The translations under genes and the position numbers were made by a program. The notes under the pieces are model-generated. The model was not told the origin of the DNA, ran no database searches, and worked only from the letters and a program-made list of their open reading frames with translations. From Haemophilus sputorum CCUG 13788 (lineage in GTDB: Bacteria > Pseudomonadota > Gammaproteobacteria > Enterobacterales > Pasteurellaceae), in assembly GCF_000238795.1 (NCBI RefSeq), contig NZ_AFNK01000006.1:1-64000 (forward strand): DNA of 64,000 nt. The letters are read 5' to 3'. This document shows, piece after piece, positions 27,500 to 37,075 of the stretch. How positions within the stretch are numbered: position 1 is the first letter of the stretch; each line of letters begins with the position of its first letter.

Positions 27500-29386
27500 A
27501 TGAGCGAATCACATTTAATTCAAATTCTCCCGCCACAACTGGCTAACCAAATCGCTGCTGGCGAGGTGGTTGAACGCCCCGCTTCAGTCGTAAAAGAGTT
27601 GGTGGAAAACAGTCTGGATGCCGGTGCTAACCAAATTCAAATTGATATTGAAAAAGGTGGCGCTCAGCTGATTCGTATTCGAGACAATGGCTGCGGAATT
27701 GCCAAACAAGATTTAGCGCTTGCACTTGCACGCCATGCCACCAGTAAAATTGCGAGCTTAGAAGATTTAGAGATGATTTTAAGTCTTGGCTTTCGTGGTG
27801 AAGCACTGGCGAGTATTAGTTCCGTTTCTCGCTTAACACTGACTTCTCGTCCTGAAGGGCAAGCAGAAGCTTGGCTAGCTTATGCCGAAGGGCGTGAAAT
27901 GGCAGTTGAAATCCGCCCGGCCTCACACCCTGTTGGTACTACAACGGAAGTGGCAAATCTCTTTTTCAATACTCCCGCTCGCCGTAAATTTTTACGAACC
28001 GATAAAACTGAATTTGGGCATATTGATGAAGTCGTGCGCCGTATTGCACTAGCAAAACCGAATGTGAGTTTTACTCTGACTCATAATGGCAAAGTAGTAC
28101 GTCAATATCGCAAAGTACAAGACAATTCTGTCGAACAACAGCAACGCCGTGTTGCAGCGATTTGTGGAGATGAATTTATTGCGCATGCCAACCATATTGA
28201 CTGGCAGCATGGGGATTTGCATTTGCATGGTTGGATTGGTTCACCGCAATTTACGAGCGCACAAAACGATCTTTGTTATAGCTACGTCAATGGACGCATG
28301 ATGCGCGATAAAACCATCAATCACGCCATCCGCCAAGCTTATGGGGAATGTTTGTCTGCGGGGGAATATCCAGCTTTTGTGCTGTTTTTAGATATTAACC
28401 CACAGCAAGTTGATGTGAATGTGCACCCAGCTAAGCATGAAGTCCGTTTTCATCAGGCACGGCTTGTACACGACTTTATTTTACAAGGCGTACTACAAGG
28501 GCTAGAAACTCAACAAGATTTACCGCTAACCAATGCCGTTAACGAACCATTACCAAGCTATGCAGCGGACACCAACCGATTAAGCGCAGGGGCGAATGTT
28601 TTTGCAGGCTTTTCACAAAATGAACCAACATCAGCACCTTCACAAGCGGTGAAATTTGCGCCACGTTTTGCAAAATCTGGCGGTTCAAGCCAATCTGCCC
28701 AACGTTGGTATGAAGCATTAGTGAATACCAGCGAAACCGAAAAAAGCGAACGCTCAGCCCCTATTGTTGCACCGCCATTAGAAACCGTGCATCAAGCGCC
28801 AACGATTATCGCCCAAGCTGAACCTGCGTCTTCTGTGGAAGAGGAAGCGCCTGCAATAAATGTTTATTCTGCACACCACGCACAAACACAAGTGCTTGCC
28901 GTTGTAGGAAATCAAGCTTTATTACTGAAAGAAAATGAGGCTTTTTATTTAATACCGCTTGCGGATCTCGTTCTGACAAAATGGAAAGCTCAACTAGCAA
29001 AAAAGGAAAGCCAACCCTTGCTTATTCCTCTTTCTATTCGGTTAAATGAAACACAAGCATTGCAATGGCAACAACACCAACAAGCACTGTCAGCAATTGG
29101 CTTTCAGATTCAAGAAAAGCAACTGCATTCAGAGACCTGTTTAGCGATCTCAGCCGTACCAAGCTGCTTACGCCAACAGAATTTCCAACAGCTTTTATTG
29201 GGTTTATTTAGCCAACAAGCGGTCGATTTTGATACCTTTTTTGCGCATTATGCGCCAATGCCAACACAATGGAGCCTATCGGAAGGCATTGCGTTATTAG
29301 CGGAAGTAGAATGCGTACAAAAAACAGATAATCTGAAAATTGCCGTCGATCTGCTTTCTCTGTTGCCCCAACGTGAAAACGGTTAA
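27500..29386 (+). CDS. mutL: DNA mismatch repair protein MutL
   Basis: The 628-aa GHL ATPase links MutS mismatch recognition to MutH/UvrD. N-terminal motifs: [19 protein letters not shown] (about residues 30-48, motif I), [11 protein letters not shown] (II, about 57-67), RHATSKI (III) and [15 protein letters not shown]. The linker (about 345-430) is poorly conserved and Ala/Pro/Glu-rich. The C-terminal dimerisation domain lacks an endonuclease DQHA(X)2E(X)4E motif, as expected for an organism using MutH. ATG 27500 ([20 protein letters not shown]) is preferred over the upstream TTG at 27494. Uptake cores at 28642 and 29215 lie within the gene. Confidence 0.96.
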   Translation: MSESHLIQILPPQLANQIAAGEVVERPASVVKELVENSLDAGANQIQIDIEKGGAQLIRIRDNGCGIAKQDLALALARHATSKIASLEDLEMILSLGFRGEALASISSVSRLTLTSRPEGQAEAWLAYAEGREMAVEIRPASHPVGTTTEVANLFFNTPARRKFLRTDKTEFGHIDEVVRRIALAKPNVSFTLTHNGKVVRQYRKVQDNSVEQQQRRVAAICGDEFIAHANHIDWQHGDLHLHGWIGSPQFTSAQNDLCYSYVNGRMMRDKTINHAIRQAYGECLSAGEYPAFVLFLDINPQQVDVNVHPAKHEVRFHQARLVHDFILQGVLQGLETQQDLPLTNAVNEPLPSYAADTNRLSAGANVFAGFSQNEPTSAPSQAVKFAPRFAKSGGSSQSAQRWYEALVNTSETEKSERSAPIVAPPLETVHQAPTIIAQAEPASSVEEEAPAINVYSAHHAQTQVLAVVGNQALLLKENEAFYLIPLADLVLTKWKAQLAKKESQPLLIPLSIRLNETQALQWQQHQQALSAIGFQIQEKQLHSETCLAISAVPSCLRQQNFQQLLLGLFSQQAVDFDTFFAHYAPMPTQWSLSEGIALLAEVECVQKTDNLKIAVDLLSLLPQRENG

Positions 29387-29412
29387 TTTTGCAACGACCA
29401 AAGGCGCAGTTA

Positions 29413-29441
29413 TAGACTTCAGAGCGGAATTTCTCTATAAT
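29413..29441 (+). promoter_or_regulatory. Promoter of tRNA-Ile2
   Basis: TAGACT (29413-29418, four of six matches to the -35 consensus) is separated by 17 bp from a perfect TATAAT (29436-29441). The tRNA begins 13 bp after the -10 box. Confidence 0.65.
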
Positions 29442-29453
29442 TCCGCCACCTTT

Positions 29454-29529
29454 CCCCCCTTAGCTCAGTGGTTAGAGCAGGCGACTCATAATCGCTTGGT
29501 CGCTGGTTCAAGTCCGGCAGGGGGGACCA
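29454..29529 (+). tRNA. tRNA-Ile2 (anticodon CAU, lysidine-modified)
   Basis: The 76-nt cloverleaf has acceptor CCCCCCT/AGGGGGG, D-arm TAGCTCAGTGGTTAGAGCA, anticodon stem GGCGACTCATAATCGC with CAT in the loop, T-arm GGTTCAAGTCC and an encoded CCA. Body identity to E. coli ileX/ileY, rather than to tRNA-Met, indicates the minor isoleucine tRNA that reads AUA after lysidine addition by TilS. The acceptor stem begins with C rather than the usual G. Confidence 0.9.
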
Positions 29530-29630
29530 ACTCAAATCCTATCCTTTTCTATCATTCTATTTTTACGCTAACTTCTTATATATACGAAATTTTTCTTAGT
29601 ATTTATCAGTATAAATAAGCGCATTAAAAA

Positions 29631-30440
29631 TCAAATTACCCCTAACGTTTCCAATGCATACAAAATGCCATCTTCACGGATATCTTTGGTAACAAAATCA
29701 GCAATGGCTTTCAGTTCTTCTTCTCCATTTCCCATTGCAACGGAAAAGCCAACCGTTTCAAACATTTCTAAATCATTAAACCCATCCCCAAATGCCATTG
29801 CTTGTTCAGGCTCAAGCCCTAAGTAAGCTAATGTATCTTCAATCCCACGTGCTTTGGAGTTTTGTTTAAGGAAAATATCTACTGCATTTTCATGCCAACG
29901 TACTGCTTTAAGATCATCACCTAACACCCCTGCTGCTTCTACGACTTCACGTTGCTCTTCACTATAATAAGCTAACATTTGTACAACGTTATTCTTCAAA
30001 TAGAAATCTGGATCGATAAGATAATCTGCAGTAATCGGGGTGGTCGCTTCTTTAACAATCTCATCATCTGCAGAAACGGCTATTGCTTCACGGCTAACGA
30101 ACGCATATTTAATGCCTAATCGTTGTAATTTTTCAACCACTTGCGTAATGCGCTCTGTGCTTAAGCCATACGCGCTAATCTGCTGATCGCAATAAAGATT
30201 ATCCTGCCCGTTAATGGTTACTAATAATTTGAAACCCCCTTCATTCAGATATGGCAATAAAGCTTTAGGAAAACCACCCACATTTCGACCAGTTGCAATA
30301 GCTGGAATGATCCCTTTTGCTTTCAAGCGAGGTAACACTTCTTCAATAATTGAAGTGGGAATACGAGCTTCGTTTTTAATATATAGTGTGTAATCAATAT
30401 CAAAGAATACGACTTTAATAGAATCTGGTGTGATTTTCAT
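29631..30440 (-). CDS. Cof-type HAD-IIB phosphatase
   Basis: The 269-aa haloacid-dehalogenase phosphatase has motif I VVFFDIDYTLY (nucleophile Asp at about residue 14), motif II IATGRN (about 49-54), the motif III Lys region LKQNSKARGIEDTLAYLGLE (about 191-210) and motif IV AFGDGFNDLEMFE (about 216-228). The type IIB cap lies between motifs II and III. Substrates in this family are sugar phosphates, FMN, PLP and similar, and cannot be predicted. It is a single gene, divergent from comF. Confidence 0.88.
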   Translation of the reverse strand: MKITPDSIKVVFFDIDYTLYIKNEARIPTSIIEEVLPRLKAKGIIPAIATGRNVGGFPKALLPYLNEGGFKLLVTINGQDNLYCDQQISAYGLSTERITQVVEKLQRLGIKYAFVSREAIAVSADDEIVKEATTPITADYLIDPDFYLKNNVVQMLAYYSEEQREVVEAAGVLGDDLKAVRWHENAVDIFLKQNSKARGIEDTLAYLGLEPEQAMAFGDGFNDLEMFETVGFSVAMGNGEEELKAIADFVTKDIREDGILYALETLGVI

Positions 30441-30563
30441 GAGAGTACCTTCTTACAAGCGGTGAGATTTTGGTAAAAATTTACCAAGATTGTACTCGCA
30501 TTTCGAAGGCCGTCGCAAAATTTATTTGGCGGGTATGCTAAATTCTGCCGAAAAGGAGAAAAG

Positions 30564-31241
30564 ATGAATCAGGCAGATTTTAGATGTTTCGAATGTAAAA
30601 AACGTTTAGCATTATCCCACCATGGATTTTGTAGTCGTTGTGTACGGTTACTGGAGAAAAAACCTTATTGTGGTCATTGTGGAATGCCATTATTAGAGTT
30701 TTCTATGCAATGTGGAGAGTGTTTAAAACACGAACCTAAATGGCAAAGGTTAGTTCGCATTGCGATGTATCAAAAGCCGCTTTCAGATTGGATTCATCGA
30801 TTTAAATTTCAGCAACAATACTGGCTAGATAAACCGCTCGCCCGATTATTGCTGCTTTCATTGAAAGAGGCAAAACGCACACATGGTTTGCAATTACCTG
30901 AAGTCATTATGCCTGTGCCACTATATTGGCAACGCCATTGGTGGCGTGGATACAATCAAGCGACGCTACTTGCTCGGCCGTTAGCTACTTGGTTAAATCT
31001 GCCATTAGAAGAAACTGCGATTAGTCGCATTCGCGCAACCCAGCCACAACGAGAACTTACCGCTAAAGCGCGCAGACATAACTTACAACATGCCTTTCAT
31101 TATGCGCCTAAAAAACATTATGAACGCGTTGCTTTAGTTGATGATGTCGTGACAACTGGTTCAACTATCAACGCCATCGCACGTGTACTACAAAAGCAAG
31201 GGGTAAAAGAAATTCAAGTTTGGACATTAGCACGAGCTTAG
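30564..31241 (+). CDS. comF: Competence protein ComF (phosphoribosyltransferase-like)
   Basis: The 225-aa cytoplasmic protein is needed for DNA transformation in Haemophilus (Com101A) and Gram-positives, acting with the helicase that handles incoming single strands. An N-terminal Cys-rich zinc-finger region (CFECKKRL, CSRCVRLL, CGHCGMPL, CGECLK; about residues 9-56) is followed by the PRTase domain with VALVDDVVTTGSTINAIA (about 187-204). It fits the transformable lifestyle indicated by the many uptake signals. ATG 30564 follows AAAAGGAG. I did not identify a CRP-S site with confidence. Confidence 0.92.
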   Translation: MNQADFRCFECKKRLALSHHGFCSRCVRLLEKKPYCGHCGMPLLEFSMQCGECLKHEPKWQRLVRIAMYQKPLSDWIHRFKFQQQYWLDKPLARLLLLSLKEAKRTHGLQLPEVIMPVPLYWQRHWWRGYNQATLLARPLATWLNLPLEETAISRIRATQPQRELTAKARRHNLQHAFHYAPKKHYERVALVDDVVTTGSTINAIARVLQKQGVKEIQVWTLARA

Positions 31242-31308
31242 CCGGCTCTGACAAAATAATAGATAATTTAAAGAATAGGTTAAATAACACCGAAGATTGG
31301 TGAAAAAT

Positions 31309-31373
31309 AAAAGCGGTTAAATTTCTATAGTTTTTTGCAAAACATCAAGAAAATTTAACCGCTTGATTTTATT
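31309..31373. terminator. Inverted uptake-like pair between comF and asd
   Basis: AAAAGCGGTTAAATTT and AAATTTAACCGCTT face each other across about 30 bp, between convergent genes. This is a long possible stem and probable bidirectional terminator. Confidence 0.65.
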
Positions 31374-31388
31374 AAGAAGTCTTAAAAA

Positions 31389-32504
31389 TTATTTAGTCAA
31401 TTGCACTAAAATACGGCGAACAGGCTCAGCAGCACCCCATAATAATTGGTCGCCTACAGTAAATGCGGCTAAGTATTCTGGGCCCATCGCTAATTTACGT
31501 AAACGGCCAACTGGCACGCTTAATGTCCCTGTTACTTTAGCAGGTGTTAATTCACGTAAAGTAGTTTCTTTATCGTTAGGAATCACTTTTACCCACTCAT
31601 TGTGTGCAGCGATGATTTGCTCAATTTCCTCTAATGGAATATCTTTTTTCAGTTTAATGGTAAACGCTTGGCTATGGCAACGTAATGCACCAATGCGTAC
31701 GCATAAACCATCTACTGGAATTGGATTATCACTTAAACCTAAAATTTTGTTGGTTTCTGCATAACCTTTCCACTCTTCTTTGGTTTGTCCGGTTTCTGGT
31801 AATAATTTGTCAATCCAAGGAATGAGGCTTCCACCTAATGCTGCACCAAAGTTTGCAGTTGGGAAGCTGTCATCACGCATGGTTGCGGTCACTTTGCGTT
31901 CAATATCTAAAATAGAAGAGGCTGGATCTGCTAATTCAGCTTTCACGCTGGCTTCTAATTGACCCATTTGTGAAAGTAATTCACGCATATTTTTAGCGCC
32001 CGCACCTGAAGCAGCTTGGTAAGTTGCCACAGAAATCCACTCAACTAAATCTTTTTCGAATAAACCACCAATTGCCATTAACATTAAGCTAACGGTACAG
32101 TTACCACCGACGAAGGTTTTAATGCCGTTTTTTAAGCCTTCTGAAATAACATGTTGGTTTACTGGATCTAAGACGATAATCGCATCTTTTTGCATACGAA
32201 GTGCTGAGGCTGCATCAATCCAATAGCCATTCCAGCCGGTTTCACGAAGTTTTGGATAAACTTCATTTGTATAATCGCCACCTTGACAAGTGACGATAAT
32301 GTCTAATTTTTTTAATTCGTCAATATCGAAAGCATTTTTAAGATCACCTGCTTCTTTACCTGCAAAAACTGGGGCTTTTTGACCCGCTTGCGAAGTAGTG
32401 AAAAAAACTGGGTTAATATTGGCGAAATCATTTTCTTGAACCATACGATCCATCAATACTGAACCGACCATTCCACGCCAACCGACGAAACCGACATTTT
32501 GCAT
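31389..32504 (-). CDS. asd: Aspartate-semialdehyde dehydrogenase
   Basis: The 371-aa NADPH enzyme reduces aspartyl phosphate to aspartate semialdehyde, the branch point for lysine/diaminopimelate, methionine and threonine. The Rossmann start is [19 protein letters not shown] (residues 3-21). The catalytic Cys is in [17 protein letters not shown] (about 131-147), and the substrate-binding [12 protein letters not shown] with catalytic His is near residue 270. The length is close to E. coli Asd (367). It is a single gene with no lysine riboswitch recognised in its 180-bp leader. Confidence 0.97.
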   Translation of the reverse strand: MQNVGFVGWRGMVGSVLMDRMVQENDFANINPVFFTTSQAGQKAPVFAGKEAGDLKNAFDIDELKKLDIIVTCQGGDYTNEVYPKLRETGWNGYWIDAASALRMQKDAIIVLDPVNQHVISEGLKNGIKTFVGGNCTVSLMLMAIGGLFEKDLVEWISVATYQAASGAGAKNMRELLSQMGQLEASVKAELADPASSILDIERKVTATMRDDSFPTANFGAALGGSLIPWIDKLLPETGQTKEEWKGYAETNKILGLSDNPIPVDGLCVRIGALRCHSQAFTIKLKKDIPLEEIEQIIAAHNEWVKVIPNDKETTLRELTPAKVTGTLSVPVGRLRKLAMGPEYLAAFTVGDQLLWGAAEPVRRILVQLTK

Positions 32505-32684
32505 TGTGTTGCTCCTGAATAATTAATAATGTTTTAAGGGGTAAGGTGCATAAATACTCTATTTCGACATAAAATGCAATGCTTGAAACCATAGTTTTTG
32601 CCGATTTGTAAATTTTGTACAAAATACCCTAATAATAGGTAGAATTAACGACATCATTTCATCAACCATAAATGGAGTATTACA

Positions 32685-33233
32685 ATGAAAATGAAAAGTG
32701 CAGTCGCGATTTTAGCTAGCTTAGGTTTGTTCGCAGCAGTTTCTGCTAATGCAGAACAAGCACCTGAGAAATTAGTTGTGAAAGTACAACAATTAGATGT
32801 TGAGCATGGCAACAAAGACGTAGGTACTGTTGAAATTACCGAATCACCTTACGGCTTAGTTTTCACTCCGAATTTAAATGGCTTAGCACCAGGCTTACAT
32901 GGTTTCCATATTCATGAAAACCCAAGCTGTGAGCCAAAAGAAAAAGACGGTAAACTGACTGCAGGCTTAGCAGCAGGCGGACACTGGAACCCAAATAACG
33001 CTAAAGGTCATGGCTTCCCATGGTCTGATGATGCGCACTTAGGTGACTTACCGGCATTAACCGTATTACATGATGGTAGCGCAACTCAACCAGTTTTAGC
33101 ACCACGTATTAAAAAATTAACTGAAGTGCAAAATCACTCTATTATGATTCACGTTGGTGGTGACAACCACTCAGATCACCCAGCTGCACTTGGTGGTGGC
33201 GGTCCACGCATGGCATGTGGCGTGATTAAATAA
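32685..33233 (+). CDS. sodC: Periplasmic Cu/Zn superoxide dismutase
   Basis: The 182-aa precursor dismutates superoxide in the periplasm. The signal peptide spans about residues 1-23 (ending VSANA-EQ). Metal ligands are visible: [14 protein letters not shown] (Cu His pair, disulfide Cys; about 69-82), [24 protein letters not shown] in two parts (bridging His and Zn ligands; about 101-125) and [14 protein letters not shown] (last Cu His; about 150-163). The second disulfide Cys is in RMACGV. The N terminus lacks the His-rich metal-loading extension known from some Haemophilus SodC. The ribosome site GGAGTA precedes ATG 32685. Confidence 0.96.
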   Translation: MKMKSAVAILASLGLFAAVSANAEQAPEKLVVKVQQLDVEHGNKDVGTVEITESPYGLVFTPNLNGLAPGLHGFHIHENPSCEPKEKDGKLTAGLAAGGHWNPNNAKGHGFPWSDDAHLGDLPALTVLHDGSATQPVLAPRIKKLTEVQNHSIMIHVGGDNHSDHPAALGGGGPRMACGVIK

Positions 33234-33253
33234 GTCACAATAAACAAAAAATA

Positions 33254-33290
33254 AAGTGGGTTAACGTTTTAGACGCTAACCCACTTTTTC
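33254..33290 (+). terminator. sodC terminator
   Basis: AAGTGGGTTAACGT and ACGCTAACCCACTT form a long stem followed by TTTTTC on plus. The A-rich flank lets it also act for the convergent accC. Confidence 0.86.
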
Positions 33291-33327
33291 ATGACAAGCG
33301 GTAATTTTTTAATACCGCTTTACCAAA

Positions 33328-34671
33328 TTATTTTAAACCAAGTTTCTTCTCGAGATAGTGGATATTCGTGCCACCTTTGCGGAAGTTTTCATCAGCCATG
33401 ATTTGTTCATGTAATGGAATATTTGTTTTAATGCCTTCAATGATAGTCTCTGATAATGCGTGTTCCATACGACGAATAGCAATATCACGATCTTCAGCAA
33501 ACGTAATCAATTTACCAATCATTGAATCATAGTGTGGTGGTACAGAATAACCCGCATAAATGTGGGAATCCCAACGTACACCTAAACCGCCTGGTACATG
33601 TAAAAGCGTAATTTTGCCTGGTGATGGTAAGAAGGTATTTGGATCTTCTGCATTGATACGGCATTCTATTGCGTGGCCTTTCACTTTAACATCCTCTTGA
33701 GTAATAGAAAGCGGTAAGCCAGCTGCAACGCGTAATTGCTCTTTAACTAAATCGATGCCGGTAATCATTTCAGTAACCGGATGCTCTACTTGTAAACGGG
33801 TATTCATTTCAATGAAATAGAATTCGCCATTTTCAAATAAGAATTCAAAAGTACCTGCGCCACGATAGCCAATCTCACGACATGCATTCGCACAACGTTC
33901 ACCGATGAATTTACGCAATTCAGGGGTGATACCTGGTGCCGGTGCTTCTTCCACCACTTTTTGATGGCGTCGTTGCATTGAGCAGTCACGTTCTGCTAAA
34001 TAAATCGCATTACCGTGAGTATCTGCTAAAACTTGCACTTCGATATGGCGAGGATTTTCTAAATATTTCTCCATATAAACCATATCATTATTAAATGCCG
34101 CTTTCGCTTCTGCTTTGGTCATCGCAATAGATTCTTCCAAGTCTTTTTCTTGGTAAACTACACGCATACCACGACCACCGCCACCACCTGAAGCTTTGAT
34201 GATAACAGGATAGCCGATGCGCTTAGCGATCTCTTTATTTTTTGCCATATCGTTGCCTACTGGGCCATCAGAACCTGGTACACATGGCACGCCTGCTTTT
34301 TTCATCGCATTGATAGCTGACACTTTATCGCCCATTAAACGAATCACATCCGCAGTTGGTCCAATAAAAGTAAAGCCTGATTTTTCTACTTGCTCTGCAA
34401 AATCGGCATTTTCAGATAAAAAACCATAACCTGGGTGAATCGCATCTGCGCCGGTTACTTCAGCTGCAGCAATGATAGCAGGAATGTTTAAATAACTTTT
34501 TACAGAAGGTGCTGGCCCGATACAAACGGTTTCATCAGCTAATAAGACGTGTTTTAATTCACGGTCAGCGGTTGAATGAACAGCAACCGTTTTAATACCT
34601 AATTCTTTACAAGCGCGCAAAATGCGTAGGGCAATTTCGCCACGGTTAGCAATGACAACTTTTTCTAACAT
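33328..34671 (-). CDS. accC: Biotin carboxylase subunit of acetyl-CoA carboxylase
   Basis: The 447-aa ATP-grasp enzyme carboxylates the biotin on AccB, the first step in fatty acid synthesis. The start [20 protein letters not shown] (at 34671) is canonical; the frame is open 16 codons further upstream but that part is not conserved. Motifs: [14 protein letters not shown] (about residues 159-172), [19 protein letters not shown] (about 235-253) and [18 protein letters not shown] (about 288-305). It lies 126 bp downstream of accB with an uptake-signal-like inverted pair between; probably one operon. Confidence 0.97.
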   Translation of the reverse strand: MLEKVVIANRGEIALRILRACKELGIKTVAVHSTADRELKHVLLADETVCIGPAPSVKSYLNIPAIIAAAEVTGADAIHPGYGFLSENADFAEQVEKSGFTFIGPTADVIRLMGDKVSAINAMKKAGVPCVPGSDGPVGNDMAKNKEIAKRIGYPVIIKASGGGGGRGMRVVYQEKDLEESIAMTKAEAKAAFNNDMVYMEKYLENPRHIEVQVLADTHGNAIYLAERDCSMQRRHQKVVEEAPAPGITPELRKFIGERCANACREIGYRGAGTFEFLFENGEFYFIEMNTRLQVEHPVTEMITGIDLVKEQLRVAAGLPLSITQEDVKVKGHAIECRINAEDPNTFLPSPGKITLLHVPGGLGVRWDSHIYAGYSVPPHYDSMIGKLITFAEDRDIAIRRMEHALSETIIEGIKTNIPLHEQIMADENFRKGGTNIHYLEKKLGLK

Positions 34672-34715
34672 TGCGTGTTCCTCATCGGGCAGGCATAGCC
34701 TGCCATTTAAAACAA

Positions 34716-34752
34716 TCAAGCGGTAAAATTTTCTTCAAATTTCACCGCTTAC
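34716..34752. repeat. Inverted uptake-like pair in the accB-accC gap
   Basis: CAAGCGGTAAAATTTT and AAATTTCACCGCTT face each other around a short loop. Inside an operon it may act as an RNA hairpin that tunes the accB:accC ratio (inference). Confidence 0.6.
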
Positions 34753-34797
34753 CACACGGGCTTTGGCTCAATAAGTTCACCAACTGCCCATGCTACC

Positions 34798-35262
34798 TTA
34801 TTCAATAATTACTAATTTTTGATCGAATTCAACAGCTTCGCCATCATTCACTAAGATAGCTTTTACTACACCGGCTTTATCTGATTCGATACGGTTCATC
34901 ATTTTCATTGCTTCAACAATACAAAGTGCATCACCTACTTTTACTGACTGACCTACTTCGATAAATGGTTTAGCATCTGGGCTTGGACTACGATAGAAAG
35001 TACCAACCATTGGAGAAAGTACTGCATGACCGCTTACTTCATTATTTGCTGGTGCAGCTGCTGGTGCACTTGGCGCTGCGGCTGGTGCAGCCGCTGGAGC
35101 TGCAACAGGTGTTGGCGCAGCAGTATATTGTACTGCAGGTGCTGCCACCACTGGTGCTGCACGACTAATACGTACTGTACCTTCTTCTTCAGACACTTCT
35201 AACTCAGTGATGCCTGATTCTTCAACTAATTCGATTAATTTTTTGATTTTGCGAATATCCAT
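34798..35262 (-). CDS. accB: Biotin carboxyl carrier protein (BCCP)
   Basis: The 154-aa protein has an N-terminal segment [20 protein letters not shown], then an Ala/Pro-rich flexible linker (about residues 35-75). The biotinyl domain ends the protein, with the biotinylated Lys in [13 protein letters not shown] (about residue 120) and a thumb region [17 protein letters not shown] carries the carboxybiotin between AccC and AccAD. The length is close to E. coli AccB (156). A GC-rich hairpin lies in its leader. Confidence 0.97.
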   Translation of the reverse strand: MDIRKIKKLIELVEESGITELEVSEEEGTVRISRAAPVVAAPAVQYTAAPTPVAAPAAAPAAAPSAPAAAPANNEVSGHAVLSPMVGTFYRSPSPDAKPFIEVGQSVKVGDALCIVEAMKMMNRIESDKAGVVKAILVNDGEAVEFDQKLVIIE

Positions 35263-35523
35263 AATGAAATTCCGTCAAGTGTATTAAGAAATGGATGCCG
35301 TCCATCAAATATAGACGGCGGAAAAGATGTGCGTAGGTTACCTGATTTTCGGCAATTTTGCGAATAAAATCTTCTAAAATTGGCGAAAGTTTGCTGAATT
35401 TACCACTCATCGTAGCAGTTATTTTTCAACCAATTTGCCCTAAATAGGACAGATAAAATTCCAAATTTATGCCATACAAGCGGTCATATTTTCGTAAAAA
35501 TTTCCAAAATAGGTGCTTATTTC
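35263..35523. other. accB upstream region with leader hairpin
   Basis: The 261-bp gap holds a hairpin GCCGTC...GACGGC (35297-35319) about 35-57 bp before the accB start, and an uptake core at 35476. A 62-codon open frame (35222-35410, minus) overlaps the accB start, but it has no recognisable similarity and I do not call it a gene. The hairpin may belong to accB leader control. Confidence 0.45.
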
Positions 35524-35661
35524 TTATTCTTCATTGAATACCATAAAGGCAATTCCTCTTCGTTCAGCAATTTGGCGTTTATGTTTCCAAATGCGTTGAA
35601 TTCGGCGGAATTTATTGCAAGTTAACGTTTTTTTGGGTTTCAGGCGCAATTTGCGTTTCAT
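35524..35661 (-). CDS. Small basic protein overlapping the 3' end of mltF
   Basis: The 45-aa frame is too short for usual gene finders: [20 protein letters not shown], then [20 protein letters not shown], then VFNEE. ATG at 35661 has GGAG six bases upstream (GGAGTTGAAGATG). It lies inside the last 50 bp of mltF in another frame on the same strand and continues 88 bp beyond the mltF stop. About 16 of 45 residues are Lys/Arg, suggesting nucleic-acid or ribosome binding. The extension beyond mltF stays open and basic, which is unlikely for random A/T-rich DNA. It may correspond to a small uncharacterised Pasteurellaceae family (possibly DUF5363), but I cannot confirm this. Confidence 0.62.
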   Translation of the reverse strand: MKRKLRLKPKKTLTCNKFRRIQRIWKHKRQIAERRGIAFMVFNEE

Positions 35662-37066
35662 CTTCAACTCCTATTTGTTTTTCTTGATTTTTTTGTTCTT
35701 CTATACGCTGATGATTCACAATACTGTTGTAATATCGACGAATATTTTCAACATACTGCAACGCTTCAAAACCACGCGCATAGCCATATTTTAGTCCAGT
35801 ATAATGTCGTTTTTCAGCCAATAATGGTAAGTTTTTCTTTACATCTAACCAATTATCCGGATCGCCACCAAGCTGACGGGTTAAACGGCGTACATCTAAT
35901 AAATGACCTAAGCCCATATTATACGCCGCCAAGGCGTACCAAATTCGATCTTCTTGAGCGATAGTTTCGGGAATTTGACTAATCAAAAGGTGCAAATATT
36001 CCGACCCACCTCGGATACTCTGCTCTGGATGCGTTCTATCTGTTACTCGCATTCTTTCTGCGGTATCTTTCGTTAGCATCATAATCCCACGAACACCTGT
36101 TGGAGAGGTCGCATTCGGATCCCAATGTGATTCTTGATAAGCAATGGCAGCCAGCATTTGCCATTCCAGGTCGCCTTTATATTTTTCAAAAATCGGTTGA
36201 TATTTCGGCAATACCTCTCGAATAGCTTGAAGATAACTCTGGGCATCAACATAGTCAAACTTATTGAGGTAGCTAAAATATTTTTCCTCAATTCGAGCAA
36301 TTAACCCTGTATCATTTGCTTCGCCCATAAATTCAAGCACAGCCGCTTGTAATTCACTGTAAGTACTTTTCGGCAAATACCATAATACAGGCGCTTCATC
36401 CGTTAAATCAAAACCGACGGCAATTTTCGGGCTAATATGTTGCGCAGCAGAAATATCTACGGAAGTTGCCACTGTATAAGGAATTTTCCCTTCTGCAACT
36501 TGGATCAAAAGCTCTTCTTGTTCTGCTTCTTCCGCAATTCGCCAGTTAAGATTTGGGTTTTCTAATTTAAGTCGTTGTAGAATAGGTAAAACTGCCGAAC
36601 CTTTAGGAATAACAAGCTCTTGCTTAAGGTCAGCTAAGCGATAAGGGCGAGGGGTATCTTTACGGTAAACCACCTGCCATGAGGTTGAATAATAGCTTGC
36701 ACCAATCTGAAATTGCTCACTTAATCGATCTTGATACAACAATCCTGCTGCGGCAATATCAATTTCATTTTCTTTTAAAGCCTTGAAGATTTGTTCGCTA
36801 TTATCAAACGCTTTAATTTCTAAATTCACATTAAGATATTCAGCAAACGCCTTGGCTAGCTCATAATCAATTCCCGCCTTACCTTCTGCACCAACGAAAT
36901 AAGAAAGTGGGTGGTTAATTAGCCCCACCCTCAATATTTTACGTTGTTGCACTTGAGTATGACGATTCTCTTCGGCTAGCATGACTTTTTGCCATGGATA
37001 AACCATATCCCATGCCCAAAGTAGCAAAGCAAATCCAATGAAAAATCGAATCAATAAGCCTTTCAA
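35612..37066 (-). CDS. mltF: Membrane-bound lytic murein transglycosylase F
   Basis: The 484-aa envelope enzyme has a hydrophobic N terminus (about residues 1-20). An ABC-type solute-binding domain follows (about 43-270; [34 protein letters not shown]), and then the SLT catalytic domain (about 295-450). The catalytic Glu is in [20 protein letters not shown] (about 309-328), followed by [13 protein letters not shown] and [14 protein letters not shown]. It cleaves peptidoglycan to 1,6-anhydro muropeptides. It lies 9 bp downstream of the FAD oxidoreductase gene, and its 3' end overlaps a small gene. Confidence 0.95.
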   Translation of the reverse strand: MKGLLIRFFIGFALLLWAWDMVYPWQKVMLAEENRHTQVQQRKILRVGLINHPLSYFVGAEGKAGIDYELAKAFAEYLNVNLEIKAFDNSEQIFKALKENEIDIAAAGLLYQDRLSEQFQIGASYYSTSWQVVYRKDTPRPYRLADLKQELVIPKGSAVLPILQRLKLENPNLNWRIAEEAEQEELLIQVAEGKIPYTVATSVDISAAQHISPKIAVGFDLTDEAPVLWYLPKSTYSELQAAVLEFMGEANDTGLIARIEEKYFSYLNKFDYVDAQSYLQAIREVLPKYQPIFEKYKGDLEWQMLAAIAYQESHWDPNATSPTGVRGIMMLTKDTAERMRVTDRTHPEQSIRGGSEYLHLLISQIPETIAQEDRIWYALAAYNMGLGHLLDVRRLTRQLGGDPDNWLDVKKNLPLLAEKRHYTGLKYGYARGFEALQYVENIRRYYNSIVNHQRIEEQKNQEKQIGVEDETQIAPETQKNVNLQ

Positions 37067-37075
37067 ATCAGCCTC

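Noticed and set aside
32505-32684. Lysine riboswitch or leader upstream of asd
   Set aside because: The gap lacks the conserved lysine-aptamer core and holds only the divergent asd and sodC promoter regions.
35222-35410. 62-codon frame overlapping the accB start as a possible leader peptide
   Set aside because: There is no ribosome site, no similarity, and the frame merely spans an A/T-rich leader. It is kept only as a note in the region entry.
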